Source: Candidatus Poribacteria bacterium (lineage in GTDB: Bacteria; Poribacteria; WGA-4E; WGA-3G). Taken from it: a DNA stretch of 64,000 nt. Of this stretch, positions 44,796 to 54,260 are shown in pieces. The notes below the pieces were generated by a model that worked only from the letters and a program-made list of their open reading frames with translations, was not told the origin of the DNA and did not search any database. Every line of letters starts with the position of its first letter. Position 1 is the first letter of the stretch. Where the stretch lies: contig JAJECN010000036.1 in NCBI GenBank assembly GCA_022821965.1, positions 62,001 to 126,000 on the forward strand. The letters run 5' to 3'. The position numbers were made by a program, and so were the translations under genes.

Positions 44796-44921
44796 TTTCC
44801 TTTTTTTCAATGCAAACTTCTTAGTGGATTTGACCTTGTGTTTGTCTGAATGCAGGTCGCATTTGGGCGAGTACGCCGCAAATCGCGGATTATCACGGAT
44901 GACGCGGATTTGACCCAGTTT

Positions 44922-45113
44922 TTATATGTTGACTTCAATGCTCTGTTCTGCCAAGTCGTTTGGATGAATGGTTAGATATCCTCTCACTTCCAGATTCATC
45001 CGATTGATTTCGGCAAGGAAACCATCAGCGGATAACTCGTAATTCCGAGGGTTAGTTTCGACTTCCTGAAGTTTTTCAAGCTGTTTGATGAACCTCTTTA
45101 ACAGTTTACTCAC
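44922..45113 (-). CDS. Small hypothetical protein
   Basis: 63 residues from the GTG at 45113, chosen because GGAGGAG lies 6 bases upstream; a TTG at 45131 would lie upstream of that site. The sequence MSKLLKRFIKQLEKLQEVET begins a basic amphipathic helix, and the rest looks beta-rich (MNLEVRGYLTIHPNDLAEQS). It is of a size seen in antitoxins and small regulators, but no family is recognised. Confidence 0.55.
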   Translation of the reverse strand: MSKLLKRFIKQLEKLQEVETNPRNYELSADGFLAEINRMNLEVRGYLTIHPNDLAEQSIEVNI

Positions 45114-45250
45114 AGTTTTTCTCCTCCACAATGCAAATTACTTGATGGTAATGATACCATGCAAGGTAAACAGAGGTCAACCGAATATTAGTAGAAGTCC
45201 ATAGTTATCCAGTTTTTGATTTTCTGTCTGCCTTAGGTTCTGAAAAGAAC

Positions 45251-45279
45251 TTGCAGGCTAAGGCACTTTGGGTTATAAT
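45251..45279 (+). promoter_or_regulatory. Sigma-70-type promoter of the LolA-like/ABC operon
   Basis: TTGCAG (45251-45256), a 17-base spacer and TATAAT (45274-45279), 66 bases upstream of the LolA-like start. Confidence 0.7.
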
Positions 45280-45344
45280 AGTAAAAGTTTCCATGTTTAC
45301 CGACCTATGGCAAGCTTCAAAAAGCGAAAAGGATAAGTAAAAAG

Positions 45345-46139
45345 ATGACTAAATTCCAAAGTAGGACACAGGTAGCAGCACGGAACTTGATAATATACGC
45401 TTTCCTTCTCTCAACGCTTTCCTTCTGTTTGCTCACGCCAGCCCAAGAATCAACCCCCAATGTTGAAATCGTTGTCAAAAAGATTGATCAGCTCTATCGG
45501 AGTGAGTCGAGCCATGCGGAGATGGAGATGCAAATTGTCACACCGCATTGGGAACGCACCCTCGCGATGACAGTCTGGTCGAGAGGAATGGATCAGACGT
45601 TTATCCGAATTACCGCACCGAAGAAGGAACAAGGGGTTGCAACGCTCCGCATTGGCAATGAAATGTGGAACTACCTACCGAAGACGAATAAAACGATGAA
45701 AATCCCGCCATCAATGATGATGGGATCGTGGATGGGTTCCGATTTCACGAATGACGACTTGGTCAGAGAGTCGTCGATGCTTGACGATTACACTTATCAG
45801 TACGTTACACCAGAAGGCGCATCTCCAGATCATCTCTATGTCCAACTCATACCGAAGGAAGATTCTCCGATTGTTTGGGGAAAGATTGTTGCAGCAGTGC
45901 AATCCAAGGATTATATCCCAGTGTGGCAGCGGTTCTATGACGAGAAAGGGAACTTGATGCGAGTTATGAATTTTAAAGAAATCAAGACCTTCGGGGACAA
46001 AATCGCGCCGTCTGTGATGGAGATGATTCCGCAGAACAAAGAGGGACATAAAACGGTTGTCCGGTGGTTGAACGCTACATTCGATTCGGACATTGACGAT
46101 AAAATCTTTACACGCCGTAACCTGCAGAGAAGAAGATAG
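45345..46139 (+). CDS. Outer membrane lipoprotein-sorting protein (LolA-like)
   Basis: 264 residues with a signal peptide (IIYAFLLSTLSFCLLTPAQE). The mature part has the LolA-like half-barrel pattern: KIDQLYRSESSHAEMEMQIV, RITAPKKEQGVATLRIGNEM, NYLPKTNKTMKIPPSMMMGS and LMRVMNFKEIKTFGDKIAPS. These proteins often precede FtsX-type permeases and a LolD-like ATPase, as here, and carry a lipid or lipoprotein between membranes. The stop TAG lies inside the first unit of a tandem repeat. Confidence 0.9.
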   Translation: MTKFQSRTQVAARNLIIYAFLLSTLSFCLLTPAQESTPNVEIVVKKIDQLYRSESSHAEMEMQIVTPHWERTLAMTVWSRGMDQTFIRITAPKKEQGVATLRIGNEMWNYLPKTNKTMKIPPSMMMGSWMGSDFTNDDLVRESSMLDDYTYQYVTPEGASPDHLYVQLIPKEDSPIVWGKIVAAVQSKDYIPVWQRFYDEKGNLMRVMNFKEIKTFGDKIAPSVMEMIPQNKEGHKTVVRWLNATFDSDIDDKIFTRRNLQRRR

Positions 46140-46336
46140 GTTACGGCACACAGAGGGTCCCTACTACTATAAGAAGATAGGTTACGGCACACAGAGGGTC
46201 CCTACTACTATAAGTAAGATAGGTTACGGCACACAGAGGGTCCCTACTACTATAAGAAAACAGGTTACGGCACACAGAGGGTCCCTACTACTATAAGAAG
46301 ATAGGTTACGGCACGCGGAGCGTGCCTACTACTTTA
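46134..46336 (+). repeat. Five tandem ~41-bp repeats between LolA-like and permease genes
   Basis: Units of the form GATAGGTTACGGCACACAGA followed by GGGTCCCTACTACTATAAGA, repeated without spacers. The last unit has a perfect GGCACGC-GGA-GCGTGCC hairpin, showing that the family is palindromic and that the other four have drifted together. The first unit supplies the LolA-like stop codon; the last ends immediately before the permease ATG. Confidence 0.85.
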
Positions 46337-47551
46337 ATGATACTCAAAATTGCGTTTCGTAACATCTTCCGCCAAAAACGGCGTACAATTCTTACCGCTC
46401 TCGCAATGATTGTCGGTTTTATGCTCTTATCGGTAACTATTGGTTTGTCCGACGGTGCGTACGGAAATATTATCGCTATGTTCACCCGAAACCGTATTGG
46501 ACATATTCAAGTGCATCGCGAGGGGTATCTCGATAAACCTTCGCTTTACAAAACGATCAACAACGCTTCTACCGTGGGTGAAACGATCCTGAGTGTTGCA
46601 GGCGTTGAAGCATGGACACCGCGTGTATACGGTGCTGGACTCGGTTCCGTCGGTGAAAAGAGTACGGCTGTGCAAATTATCGGGATTGATGTTGCACGCG
46701 AAACTGAAGCAACCCGTTTTGACAAAAAAGTCGTTGAAGGCAGCACACTCGGAGAAATACCAGCACATGAGGCTGTTATTGGGAAAGACTTGGCGAAGAT
46801 TCTTTCTGCAAGGATTAGTAGTGAGATTGTAATCGTTTCACAAGGTGCCGACGGTTCGATTGCGAATGACCTATATAAGATTGTCGGTATCGCAGAGAGT
46901 GGTGACGACCTAACAGATCGCGTCGCGTGTTATCTACACATTGAAGACGCGCAAGAATTGCTTGTGCTTGAGGGACGCGTCCACGAGATTGTTGTGATTG
47001 TGTCAAACATCAATCGGGTCGATAAAATTACAAACGTAATCGAAACACAACTCAATGATTCAACGCTTGATGTCGCACCGTGGCAGGTGGTCGCCAAATC
47101 CTTTTATCGTGCCATGCGAACCGATCAACAAGGCGATGCCATTGCTCGCTGGGTGATTATGCTGATTGTCGCTATCGGTGTTCTCAATACAGTGTTAATG
47201 TCGGTGTTAGAGCGGACGCGTGAATATGGCGTGCTGAAGGCGGTTGGGACAAAACCGGTGCAAATCTTCTGGCTCGTCATTTGTGAAGTCGTCATCATAG
47301 CACTTGGAAGCATCTGTGTTGGTGCCCTTCTTGGGGCTTTAGGCAATTATCTACTCTCTATATACGGTATCACATATCCCGAGGAAATTAGCTTCGGCGG
47401 TATGAAACTCAAGACGTTGTACGCTGAAGTCAACGTCCGATGTCTGGTTATTCCTGCTATGACTGTTATGCTATCAGCGGCGGTCGTCAGCCTGTTTCCT
47501 GCGATAAAAGCTGCCCGAATCATGCCTGCAAAGGCAATGCGGACACATTAA
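46337..47551 (+). CDS. FtsX/MacB-type ABC permease (LolC/E-like), first copy
   Basis: 404 residues with an N-terminal helix (LRK/QKRRTILTALAMIVG) and three C-terminal helices around MLIVAIGVLNTVLMSVLERT and PAMTVMLSAAVVSLFPA. The large periplasmic domain between is typical of the MacB/LolCE class, which extracts substrates mechanically rather than by transport through a pore. The ATG at 46337 is chosen over a GTG at 46322 lying in the repeat. Neither has a ribosome binding site. Confidence 0.88.
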   Translation: MILKIAFRNIFRQKRRTILTALAMIVGFMLLSVTIGLSDGAYGNIIAMFTRNRIGHIQVHREGYLDKPSLYKTINNASTVGETILSVAGVEAWTPRVYGAGLGSVGEKSTAVQIIGIDVARETEATRFDKKVVEGSTLGEIPAHEAVIGKDLAKILSARISSEIVIVSQGADGSIANDLYKIVGIAESGDDLTDRVACYLHIEDAQELLVLEGRVHEIVVIVSNINRVDKITNVIETQLNDSTLDVAPWQVVAKSFYRAMRTDQQGDAIARWVIMLIVAIGVLNTVLMSVLERTREYGVLKAVGTKPVQIFWLVICEVVIIALGSICVGALLGALGNYLLSIYGITYPEEISFGGMKLKTLYAEVNVRCLVIPAMTVMLSAAVVSLFPAIKAARIMPAKAMRTH

Positions 47552-47724
47552 GAAGTTGTCAGTTATCAGTTCGGTTTTTCTGCGAAAAACCTTTCAGCGG
47601 TCAGTTAATATTCTGTGGTAGTAACAAGGTTTGTACCCGCCACAAGACATCTCTTAACCGAAAACTGAAGACTGAAAACCATTTCCTCTGATAACTGACA
47701 ACCGACAACTGATAACTAAAGACT
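47552..47724. repeat. TTATCAGT-type inverted repeat element between the two permeases
   Basis: The left part GTTGTCAGTTATCAGTTC is mirrored by AACTGACAACCGACAACTGA on the right. The core includes TTTTTCTGCGAAAAACC, shared with 26992-27134. It ends at the ATG of the second permease and leaves no recognisable ribosome binding site. Confidence 0.7.
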
Positions 47725-48954
47725 ATGTGGTGGATTTTAATAAAGTTGGCTTGGCGCAACATCTTTCGGAATAAGCGGCGTACGATTATCGCCGCAACAG
47801 CGATCGGTATTGGTCTGGCTGCACTAATTTTTGTTGATGCGTTAATGATTGGGATGACGGAAAATATGGTGCGGACGGCTACCGCCTCCTTCCTCGGCGA
47901 CGCACAGATCCATCGGGAAGGTTTTCGAGATGCCCAGGAAGTCTCACTGACCATTCAAGCACTCGATGAGGTGACTGAGAGTCTTACGAAGGACGACATT
48001 GTCGAGCATTTCACACAAAGGACACTCTCTGCCGGGATGATTACGTCACCAGCGAGTGTTAGTGCCATTATCCTCGTCGGGGTACATCCATCGACAGAGA
48101 AATTCTTGTCCCAAATCGATGATGCAATAACGGAGGGCGCATATTTTGAAGGCGATAACAGTCGTGATATTGTTATCGGTGCGAAACTTGCTGAGATCTT
48201 AGAAATTGGACTTGGAGACCGGGTGGTTGTGACGGTAGCACAAGCCGAAAGTGGAGATCTCTCCCAAGAGATGTTTCGGATTGCTGGTATTTATCACTTT
48301 GTTGGTGAAGAGATGAACAGTGGCATGGCGTTCGTGCGGATTGAAAAAGCGCAAGAGATGCTTGCCATTGGTAGCAGTGTGCATGAAATTGCTATTAAAT
48401 TTATTTCCCCAACCTATGCACAAGATCCGGCACTGCCGTTTTGGGAGACGCATTCCCAACACGGTAACGAAGTCTTAAGCTGGACAGAGTTGATGTCGCA
48501 ATTAACAGCAATATTGGAAATGACAAAATACAGCAAATACATCATGGGAGTTATCTTGTTTGGGGTGGTTGTCTTTGGGATTATCAATACGCTCTTTATG
48601 TCGCTATATGAGCGGATGTTTGAATTTGGTGTCCTGCGCGCTGTTGGAACGCGTCCTTTTGGAATGGCGCGCGTCATCTTATTTGAGGCGGGTGCTTTAG
48701 CAATCGTTAGTATTGGACTCGGGCTGATACTCGGCTTTGTTTTGACGGCGGTTTTTGCGCATGTCGGCATTGACTATACCGGCGTTGAAATGACGGGGGT
48801 GACGATACAGGAGTTCATCCGCCCAATCATGAAGGTTGAACAGTTCATTTTTTATCCGATATGGCTCTTTATTTTTACGATCATTGCCGGACTCTATCCT
48901 GCACGCTACGCGGCTAAAATGTCCCCAGCAGCCGCAATGCGACGGAGTTTTTAA
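47725..48954 (+). CDS. FtsX/MacB-type ABC permease, second copy
   Basis: 409 residues and paralogous to the preceding permease: WWILIKLAWRNIFRNKRRTI at the N-terminus, ILFGVVVFGIINTLFMSLYE and PIWLFIFTIIAGLYPARYAA near the end. The two probably form a LolC-LolE-like heterodimer. The stop TAA is directly followed by the ATPase ATG, so translation is coupled. Confidence 0.88.
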   Translation: MWWILIKLAWRNIFRNKRRTIIAATAIGIGLAALIFVDALMIGMTENMVRTATASFLGDAQIHREGFRDAQEVSLTIQALDEVTESLTKDDIVEHFTQRTLSAGMITSPASVSAIILVGVHPSTEKFLSQIDDAITEGAYFEGDNSRDIVIGAKLAEILEIGLGDRVVVTVAQAESGDLSQEMFRIAGIYHFVGEEMNSGMAFVRIEKAQEMLAIGSSVHEIAIKFISPTYAQDPALPFWETHSQHGNEVLSWTELMSQLTAILEMTKYSKYIMGVILFGVVVFGIINTLFMSLYERMFEFGVLRAVGTRPFGMARVILFEAGALAIVSIGLGLILGFVLTAVFAHVGIDYTGVEMTGVTIQEFIRPIMKVEQFIFYPIWLFIFTIIAGLYPARYAAKMSPAAAMRRSF

Positions 48955-49656
48955 ATGGAACAGACTCAGAAAACAGATGTCATTGTCACTGAGGGTGTGA
49001 CGAAGGTTTATGCGGCGGATGGGATTCCCGTCAACGCTCTTAACGGGATTGACTTAACCATCCAGTCAGGAGAGTTTACGGCACTTGTAGGTCCGTCCGG
49101 CTCCGGCAAGACAACCTTTCTCAACATTATTTCTGGTTTGGACAGTCCTACAGACGGAAAAGTGTGGCTTGCTGGTAAAGTGCTTTCGGAGATGAGCGGC
49201 AACGAACTCTCTGATTTTAGACGTGATAACATCGGGTTCATTTTTCAGGCTTACAACTTGATTCCTGTGCTGACAGTTGAGGAAAACGTTGAATACATAA
49301 TGCTCTTGGCGGGTGTACCGAAAGCAGAGCGGCACGAGCGGGTTATAACAATGCTTGAATCTGTCGGTTTAACGGGTGTTGCGGATCGGGTACCAACGCA
49401 GCTTTCGGGAGGACAGCAGCAGCGTGTCGCTATTGCCCGTGCGATGGTCTCTGAACCGCAGATTATTCTCGCCGATGAACCGACCGCGAACCTCGACTCA
49501 AAAACGGGTGCTGATCTGCTTGAGATGATGCGTCACCTCAACGCGGAAACGGGCATGACGTTCATCTTCTCGACCCACGATCCGATGGTGATGGAAAGTG
49601 CAAGGCGTTTGATTACACTACGCGACGGACATATAGACACTGATGAGGCAAGGTAA
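48955..49656 (+). CDS. ABC transporter ATPase (LolD/MacB-like)
   Basis: 233 residues. Walker A is [10 protein letters not shown]-loop [10 protein letters not shown], signature [14 protein letters not shown], Walker [12 protein letters not shown], and the switch is FSTHDPMVM. The subclass is that of LolD/MacB/FtsE. It energises the two preceding permeases, extracting a lipoprotein or other substrate from the inner membrane. Confidence 0.94.
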   Translation: MEQTQKTDVIVTEGVTKVYAADGIPVNALNGIDLTIQSGEFTALVGPSGSGKTTFLNIISGLDSPTDGKVWLAGKVLSEMSGNELSDFRRDNIGFIFQAYNLIPVLTVEENVEYIMLLAGVPKAERHERVITMLESVGLTGVADRVPTQLSGGQQQRVAIARAMVSEPQIILADEPTANLDSKTGADLLEMMRHLNAETGMTFIFSTHDPMVMESARRLITLRDGHIDTDEAR

Positions 49657-49745
49657 TAGTTGTCGGTTAAAAGGGTTTTCTGATTAATTAAGGAAACTAC
49701 TGACTGAAACTGTTAACTGAAAACTTTTCTTCTGAGAACCATTCA

Positions 49746-50966
49746 ATGAGAAAAATTCTCATACTCATCATCTGTTTGATGATAACGCCACTGGTGGGGA
49801 TCGCCGATTCAGAATTCCAAGTTAGTGGCTACTACAAAAATTTTTCCACAGTATTCAATTCAACCCTTCCAGAAGCATCGATGATGGGTGTTGTGGTCAA
49901 TCGTTTACGCTTTGATCTTTCTTATGCCCCAACCGATGCGCTTTCATTTGCCCTCGCTTACGATTTTACGCCGCGCATTCAAGATCCTTTACTCTTTTCG
50001 CAATCTCCGTTTGCTGTTGGTATCGCTTCGTCTCGTTACCGCGTCGCAGATTTTGACGCACGAATCTATCCGGGAAAAGGTGAGTCGGTCGGGAGTGTGG
50101 GCATCTATCATAATCTTGATCGGGTTTCGGTTCACTTCAGTACAGATTTTGCGGACATCTCCGTGGGGCGGGATGCAATTGCATGGGGCAGTGCTCGAAT
50201 CATAAACCCGACCGATGTCATTGCCCCCTACACCTACGACCAGTTAGACACAGAAGACCGCGTTGGGGTGGACGCAATTCGGGTCCGTATTCCGGTGGGT
50301 GTGATGGGGGAGGTGGATACCGGATACATCTTCGGCAACAATTTCGATTTTGGAAAGAGTGCTGTCTTTCTCCGAAGTCAATTAAATGCGGTCGAGACGG
50401 ATTTCTCACTTCTATTGTTGGAATTTCAGGAAAATCTGCTTGTCGGTTTGGACGTGGCGCGCGGTATCGGCGGTGCCGGATCTTGGTTAGAAATGGCTTA
50501 TGTGTTTGTCAAGCCGTTTGACAAGGAACCCAACACATCTGATAACTATCTTCGTACTTCCGTCGGTTTGGACTATAGTTTCGGCGGAGAGACTTACGCT
50601 TTTATCGAATATCATTTCAGTGGGGCGGGCGCGGAGAACCCCGAAGATTTCCTTACCAACTTGGAGCAACCGGCTTACACAAGTGGCGGCGTTTATCTGT
50701 TGGGTGTCCACTATCTTGCCCCCGGCGTTACGCATCAGGTGACTCCCCTAATCAGTGTCAGTGGACAGATGTTGTTTAACTTATCTGATCCATCGACTTT
50801 CATTGCCCCACAGGTTGCGTATAACGTCGCGGAGGATATCCACCTTTCTGTCGGCGGTTTTGTTAGCATTGGAAAACGACCTAAGAACAGCGATTCCACC
50901 CAACTTCAATCGGAATTTGGTAGTTATCCAAACCTTTTCTTCTCCTCGTTTCGCGTCTATTTCTAA
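49746..50966 (+). CDS. Probable outer-membrane beta-barrel protein
   Basis: 406 residues with a signal peptide (ILILIICLMITPLVGIADSE) followed by repeated amphipathic strands (FALAYDFTPR, VSVHFSTDFADISVGRDAIA, RTSVGLDYSFGGETYAFIEY) and a final aromatic residue pattern FFSSFRVYF typical of barrel-insertion signals. It may be the client or partner of the LolA-like/ABC system encoded just upstream on the same strand. A degenerate TTATCAGT-type repeat fills the gap before it. Confidence 0.7.
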   Translation: MRKILILIICLMITPLVGIADSEFQVSGYYKNFSTVFNSTLPEASMMGVVVNRLRFDLSYAPTDALSFALAYDFTPRIQDPLLFSQSPFAVGIASSRYRVADFDARIYPGKGESVGSVGIYHNLDRVSVHFSTDFADISVGRDAIAWGSARIINPTDVIAPYTYDQLDTEDRVGVDAIRVRIPVGVMGEVDTGYIFGNNFDFGKSAVFLRSQLNAVETDFSLLLLEFQENLLVGLDVARGIGGAGSWLEMAYVFVKPFDKEPNTSDNYLRTSVGLDYSFGGETYAFIEYHFSGAGAENPEDFLTNLEQPAYTSGGVYLLGVHYLAPGVTHQVTPLISVSGQMLFNLSDPSTFIAPQVAYNVAEDIHLSVGGFVSIGKRPKNSDSTQLQSEFGSYPNLFFSSFRVYF

Positions 50967-51137
50967 GATGCGCTCGGACACGCAGAAACTTTTAGTGCGT
51001 TTCAAAACCACTGAAATGCGACTTTATTTTTTAGATTTGGTATTAGGTGATTATATCGCGAGGGAATAAACACATGAACAGAAAATGGATCTTCTTTATA
51101 ATCGAAAAGTTATTCCGATCAGAATAGATATTTATTT

Positions 51138-52184
51138 TCATTTAAAGACTACGATCAATTTTCGCTGTGCCGCACGCTGTGAACCCATCTTCGCATGAAT
51201 CACCAGAAAATAACGCCCATTGCGAACAAGTACCCCATTATCTGTCAATCCATCCCACTGTGCAATATTGGAACCGATGTACTGCGGTGCGTCCGCAAAT
51301 AGTCGCCGAACCCGTCTCCCTCGAAGATCGAAAATGTCCATTGTCACGAATGCTTGCGTCGCATCTGGAGCCTTAAGTTGATAGGCTATTGTCAGGCGAT
51401 GCCTATCCGGTGCGAAAAACACACGCGGCGAAAACGTGACGTTCTGGATCTGTAACCGCTCGACGCGTTTCAAGTCTGCTGGTGCGGGTGCCATCAAGGT
51501 ATAAATTCCGAAGTGGTTGATGGTAGCGGTCACACTCCCTTGATTCGCATTCACATTCCCTCGCAATGGCACCCACTTTTTCGCAAACATCTCCCAAAAA
51601 TAGAGTTGTGGTTTGGTATCTATTCCAAAGGAAAACGTGATTTGTGCGTCCCGTTTCAGGACAAGTCGCTCAGGTGAAATTCGGATAACATGAACGAGGT
51701 GTTGTGCTGCTGGTGGCAACCCTGGAGATGGCACAATTTCTATTCCTATTTTCTGTTGGGTTGCGAGTGCACTTTTGGGGAATGAAATCTCCACACCTGC
51801 TGGACTTTGAAGTTTCCCGCCGCTGCTCCCGATAATTTTTGAAGCGGGGACAACGCTTAGTTTTACACTTTGTTCTATACCATTCACGCGACAGACAAGG
51901 TTTCCTTCACCGACAAAAACGGCTATCAGTATCGCTGGATCGCCTGTTGTAATTCTGCCTAAATTCCCGGCGAGAAACCATTGCGCCGAAAGTATCTTAT
52001 TATCCGTTGAGACTGTCTGAAGCCTGTATCGCTTCCCAGAAATCAGTGTGTAGGGTTGCATTACTTTTGCTTGTCCATCAAACATTTGAATTTCAAACGG
52101 GTCCGCGGCAAGGTAGGGTACGTGACATACCGTCAGCGCGATGAATATGAAGCATAGCGTTATTCGGTGGAAAAGTGTTCGCAT
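51138..52184 (-). CDS. Secreted protein with ZU5-like and FlgD-Ig-like domains
   Basis: 348 residues with a signal peptide (ITLCFIFIALTVCHVPYLAA). Residues about 115-190 (GGKLQSPAGVEISFPKSALA and following) resemble a ZU5-like domain. The C-terminal 85 residues (FDLRGRRVRRLFADAPQYIG; AQWDGLTDNGVLVRNGRYFL) match FlgD-Ig-type domains common at the ends of surface proteins. Probably a surface or periplasmic structural protein. It stands alone on the minus strand with no ribosome binding site. Confidence 0.7.
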   Translation of the reverse strand: MRTLFHRITLCFIFIALTVCHVPYLAADPFEIQMFDGQAKVMQPYTLISGKRYRLQTVSTDNKILSAQWFLAGNLGRITTGDPAILIAVFVGEGNLVCRVNGIEQSVKLSVVPASKIIGSSGGKLQSPAGVEISFPKSALATQQKIGIEIVPSPGLPPAAQHLVHVIRISPERLVLKRDAQITFSFGIDTKPQLYFWEMFAKKWVPLRGNVNANQGSVTATINHFGIYTLMAPAPADLKRVERLQIQNVTFSPRVFFAPDRHRLTIAYQLKAPDATQAFVTMDIFDLRGRRVRRLFADAPQYIGSNIAQWDGLTDNGVLVRNGRYFLVIHAKMGSQRAAQRKLIVVFK

Positions 52185-52251
52185 GTGATTATGTTAGCAC
52201 ACACCGTGCTTGAATTGCAAGCTGGCTTGTGCTAAGCCTCCGATGTTTTTC

Positions 52252-52280
52252 TTGACTTTTTCTGCAAGATTGCTTAATAT
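52252..52280 (+). promoter_or_regulatory. Promoter for the DUF4384 protein and possibly the caspase cluster
   Basis: TTGACT (52252-52257), a 17-base spacer and TAATAT (52275-52280). The coding start is at 52435 with GAGGAG at 52420-52425. Confidence 0.55.
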
Positions 52281-52434
52281 TTTAACGACTTAGAATGATT
52301 ATAGTAGTGCACAGTTCAGAGTGTTCCAATTTGCCTTTGGAATGTAAATATTTGGGTAAAACCTTTAGATTTTTAAATTGTGCTGTCCATTAAAAGTCGC
52401 AATCTACGACGCAAACCGAGAGGAGTTTTAGTGC

Positions 52435-54060
52435 ATGAGAAAATTATTTGTTTATTCCGTAATTGTTTTTACGATGATTATTCATACTTCACACGCCGAT
52501 ATGACCTCAGATCTACAAGCCTACCCGAGTAGCGAATACCTTGTTGGTGTGTCGGAAGGACCAGGAACCGTCGAAACCCTCATGGATTTAGCAGAAGCTC
52601 AGTTGTCCAAGAAAATTTTCGACAGAGTCAGATATGTTATCAACGAGAACGAAGAGAATTGGCTTGTATACAATCGTGTACGTGAACACTACGGCACGGT
52701 GATCCAGAGTTCGGTAAGATCTAAACTCAAAGGAATTCGGGAATATTATCCTTCCACGGCACCAGATGCCTATGTTATTGTCTATGTTAAGCGTGATAAG
52801 CTCAAGCAGATTTATACCGACGAAGCTGCGGATTTACGCCAAGAAATTAATGACATCGTTCATAAAGCACAAGTCATAGAAGAAGCTGGAGATTTATTAG
52901 ATGCAGCCAAGATTTATTTGAGCACATACCGATTGTATGAAGCATTGAAAGAAGCAGAGCTCATTCAACTTGGGGCAGCATACACAACGCCTCCTGAGGC
53001 ATTTGCTGAATTGGCGGATACAGCAGGAGGAGTAGCCAAAGCAGATTTGATGATGTTCCATGGAGAGGTGATTGCAAAAGTAGCGAAGATCGCGCCTCAA
53101 ACCATCATTGGTATCAATGATGTGGCACGTATTACTGCCTATCAATTCCAGCAGCAGAGCAGCGACTGGGGCACTAAAGTGAAGACAGAAGAACTGACGT
53201 ATGATAGTTTCAATGTGGTAAGCCCTTCTTCAGCGGTTTTTTTGGAGGCTCTCACGGACGAGTTAGGTTGGCATCGCTCTCTTCCGATGCGCGGATTTCA
53301 ACCACTTCGCGAGAAACATGAGGTTCAGTCCCAAGACGCGCCCTTGCAATTCTTCGGAGGATATTGGGCAGATGGCGACAAAATTACGCTCCGCACCACG
53401 CTACGCGATATCACAACGGGTGAATTTAGGGCTGCGGCTGTTGTACAATTTAGTGAAAGTCAACGCCGAGACACGGACACCTCACTTAAACCTGACAATC
53501 TTGAGCAATTCGACCAGGATTGGAAACTTTTTAATCCACTTGAGGAAACACCAATTGAAGAAGTACCACAGGCTGAAGAGACACCACAACCAACAGAAAC
53601 TTCACCCACAGAAGTTTCGCCTGAGAAATCCGTTGTCAATCCGAAAGTTTTTGCCAATGACGGATTAACAATTGAAATAGCAACAGATAGAGGAACAGGA
53701 CCGGTGGTTTATACCGAAGGCGAAACAATGACAGTTTTCGCACGGGCGAACCAAGAAACCTACATCCGTTTAATTTATATTCTTGCTGATGGAAAGCGGA
53801 CACTGTTGTTAGCAAACTACCATATTAGTCCTGAAATGGTTAACCAAAGTTTGGAAATTGGGAAGTTTGTATGTACACCGCCATTTGGTGCGGAGCAGCT
53901 GCATGTTTATGCTAAGCGAGAACCGTTCCCTGACTTGGCACCCGGGGAAACGTATGAGGAGGGTGGATACGTCTACATAACCCCAACACGTGGTTTTCAA
54001 CCTTTCAAACCACAGCCCGAAGGGTCGGCACATATTTCTATTACTACTTTACCAAAATAA
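52435..54060 (+). CDS. Secreted LPP20/DUF4384-domain protein
   Basis: 541 residues with a signal peptide (LFVYSVIVFTMIIHTSHADM). The first part (YLVGVSEGPGTVETLMDLAE) resembles the LPP20-type fold and is followed by a helical region. A Pro/Glu/Thr-rich linker spans about 375-400. The C-terminal DUF4384 domain has MTVFARANQETYIRLIYILA and EIGKFVCTPPFGAEQLHVYA. DUF4384 often co-occurs with caspase-type domains, and three caspase fusions follow directly on the same strand, so it may be a partner in their pathway. That link is inference from order. Confidence 0.78.
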   Translation: MRKLFVYSVIVFTMIIHTSHADMTSDLQAYPSSEYLVGVSEGPGTVETLMDLAEAQLSKKIFDRVRYVINENEENWLVYNRVREHYGTVIQSSVRSKLKGIREYYPSTAPDAYVIVYVKRDKLKQIYTDEAADLRQEINDIVHKAQVIEEAGDLLDAAKIYLSTYRLYEALKEAELIQLGAAYTTPPEAFAELADTAGGVAKADLMMFHGEVIAKVAKIAPQTIIGINDVARITAYQFQQQSSDWGTKVKTEELTYDSFNVVSPSSAVFLEALTDELGWHRSLPMRGFQPLREKHEVQSQDAPLQFFGGYWADGDKITLRTTLRDITTGEFRAAAVVQFSESQRRDTDTSLKPDNLEQFDQDWKLFNPLEETPIEEVPQAEETPQPTETSPTEVSPEKSVVNPKVFANDGLTIEIATDRGTGPVVYTEGETMTVFARANQETYIRLIYILADGKRTLLLANYHISPEMVNQSLEIGKFVCTPPFGAEQLHVYAKREPFPDLAPGETYEEGGYVYITPTRGFQPFKPQPEGSAHISITTLPK

Positions 54061-54174
54061 GATTTACATCTATAGAAGTACCGAAGTTTGGACAACTGAC
54101 AAGCGATTTAAATAAATCTTGTTGTATTTTCTGCAAGTTTAGCAACTCAAAGAAACTTGTAGAAAAATACGCCT

Positions 54175-54255
54175 CTTCAGCCCCAGCGGGGCGGCATGTT
54201 TATAGAAAATTGAGCACCCACCCTGCTTAGCCCCAGCGGGGCGGCATGTTTATAG
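54175..54255 (+). repeat. Two R1 repeats immediately upstream of the first caspase gene
   Basis: Copies at 54175-54209 and 54225-54255 share GCCCCAGCGGGGCGGCATGT followed by TTATAG. The second ends 6 bases before the caspase gene's ATG at 54261 and occupies the place of a ribosome binding site. Confidence 0.8.
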
Positions 54256-54260
54256 TATCT

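Noticed and set aside
46134-46336. Possible CRISPR array
   Set aside because: The 41-bp units are contiguous with no unique spacers, no cas genes are near, and the units belong to a palindromic family found elsewhere in the window.
51074-51127. 17-residue frame beginning MNRKWIFF
   Set aside because: Too short to support without conservation data, although GAGGGA lies upstream.
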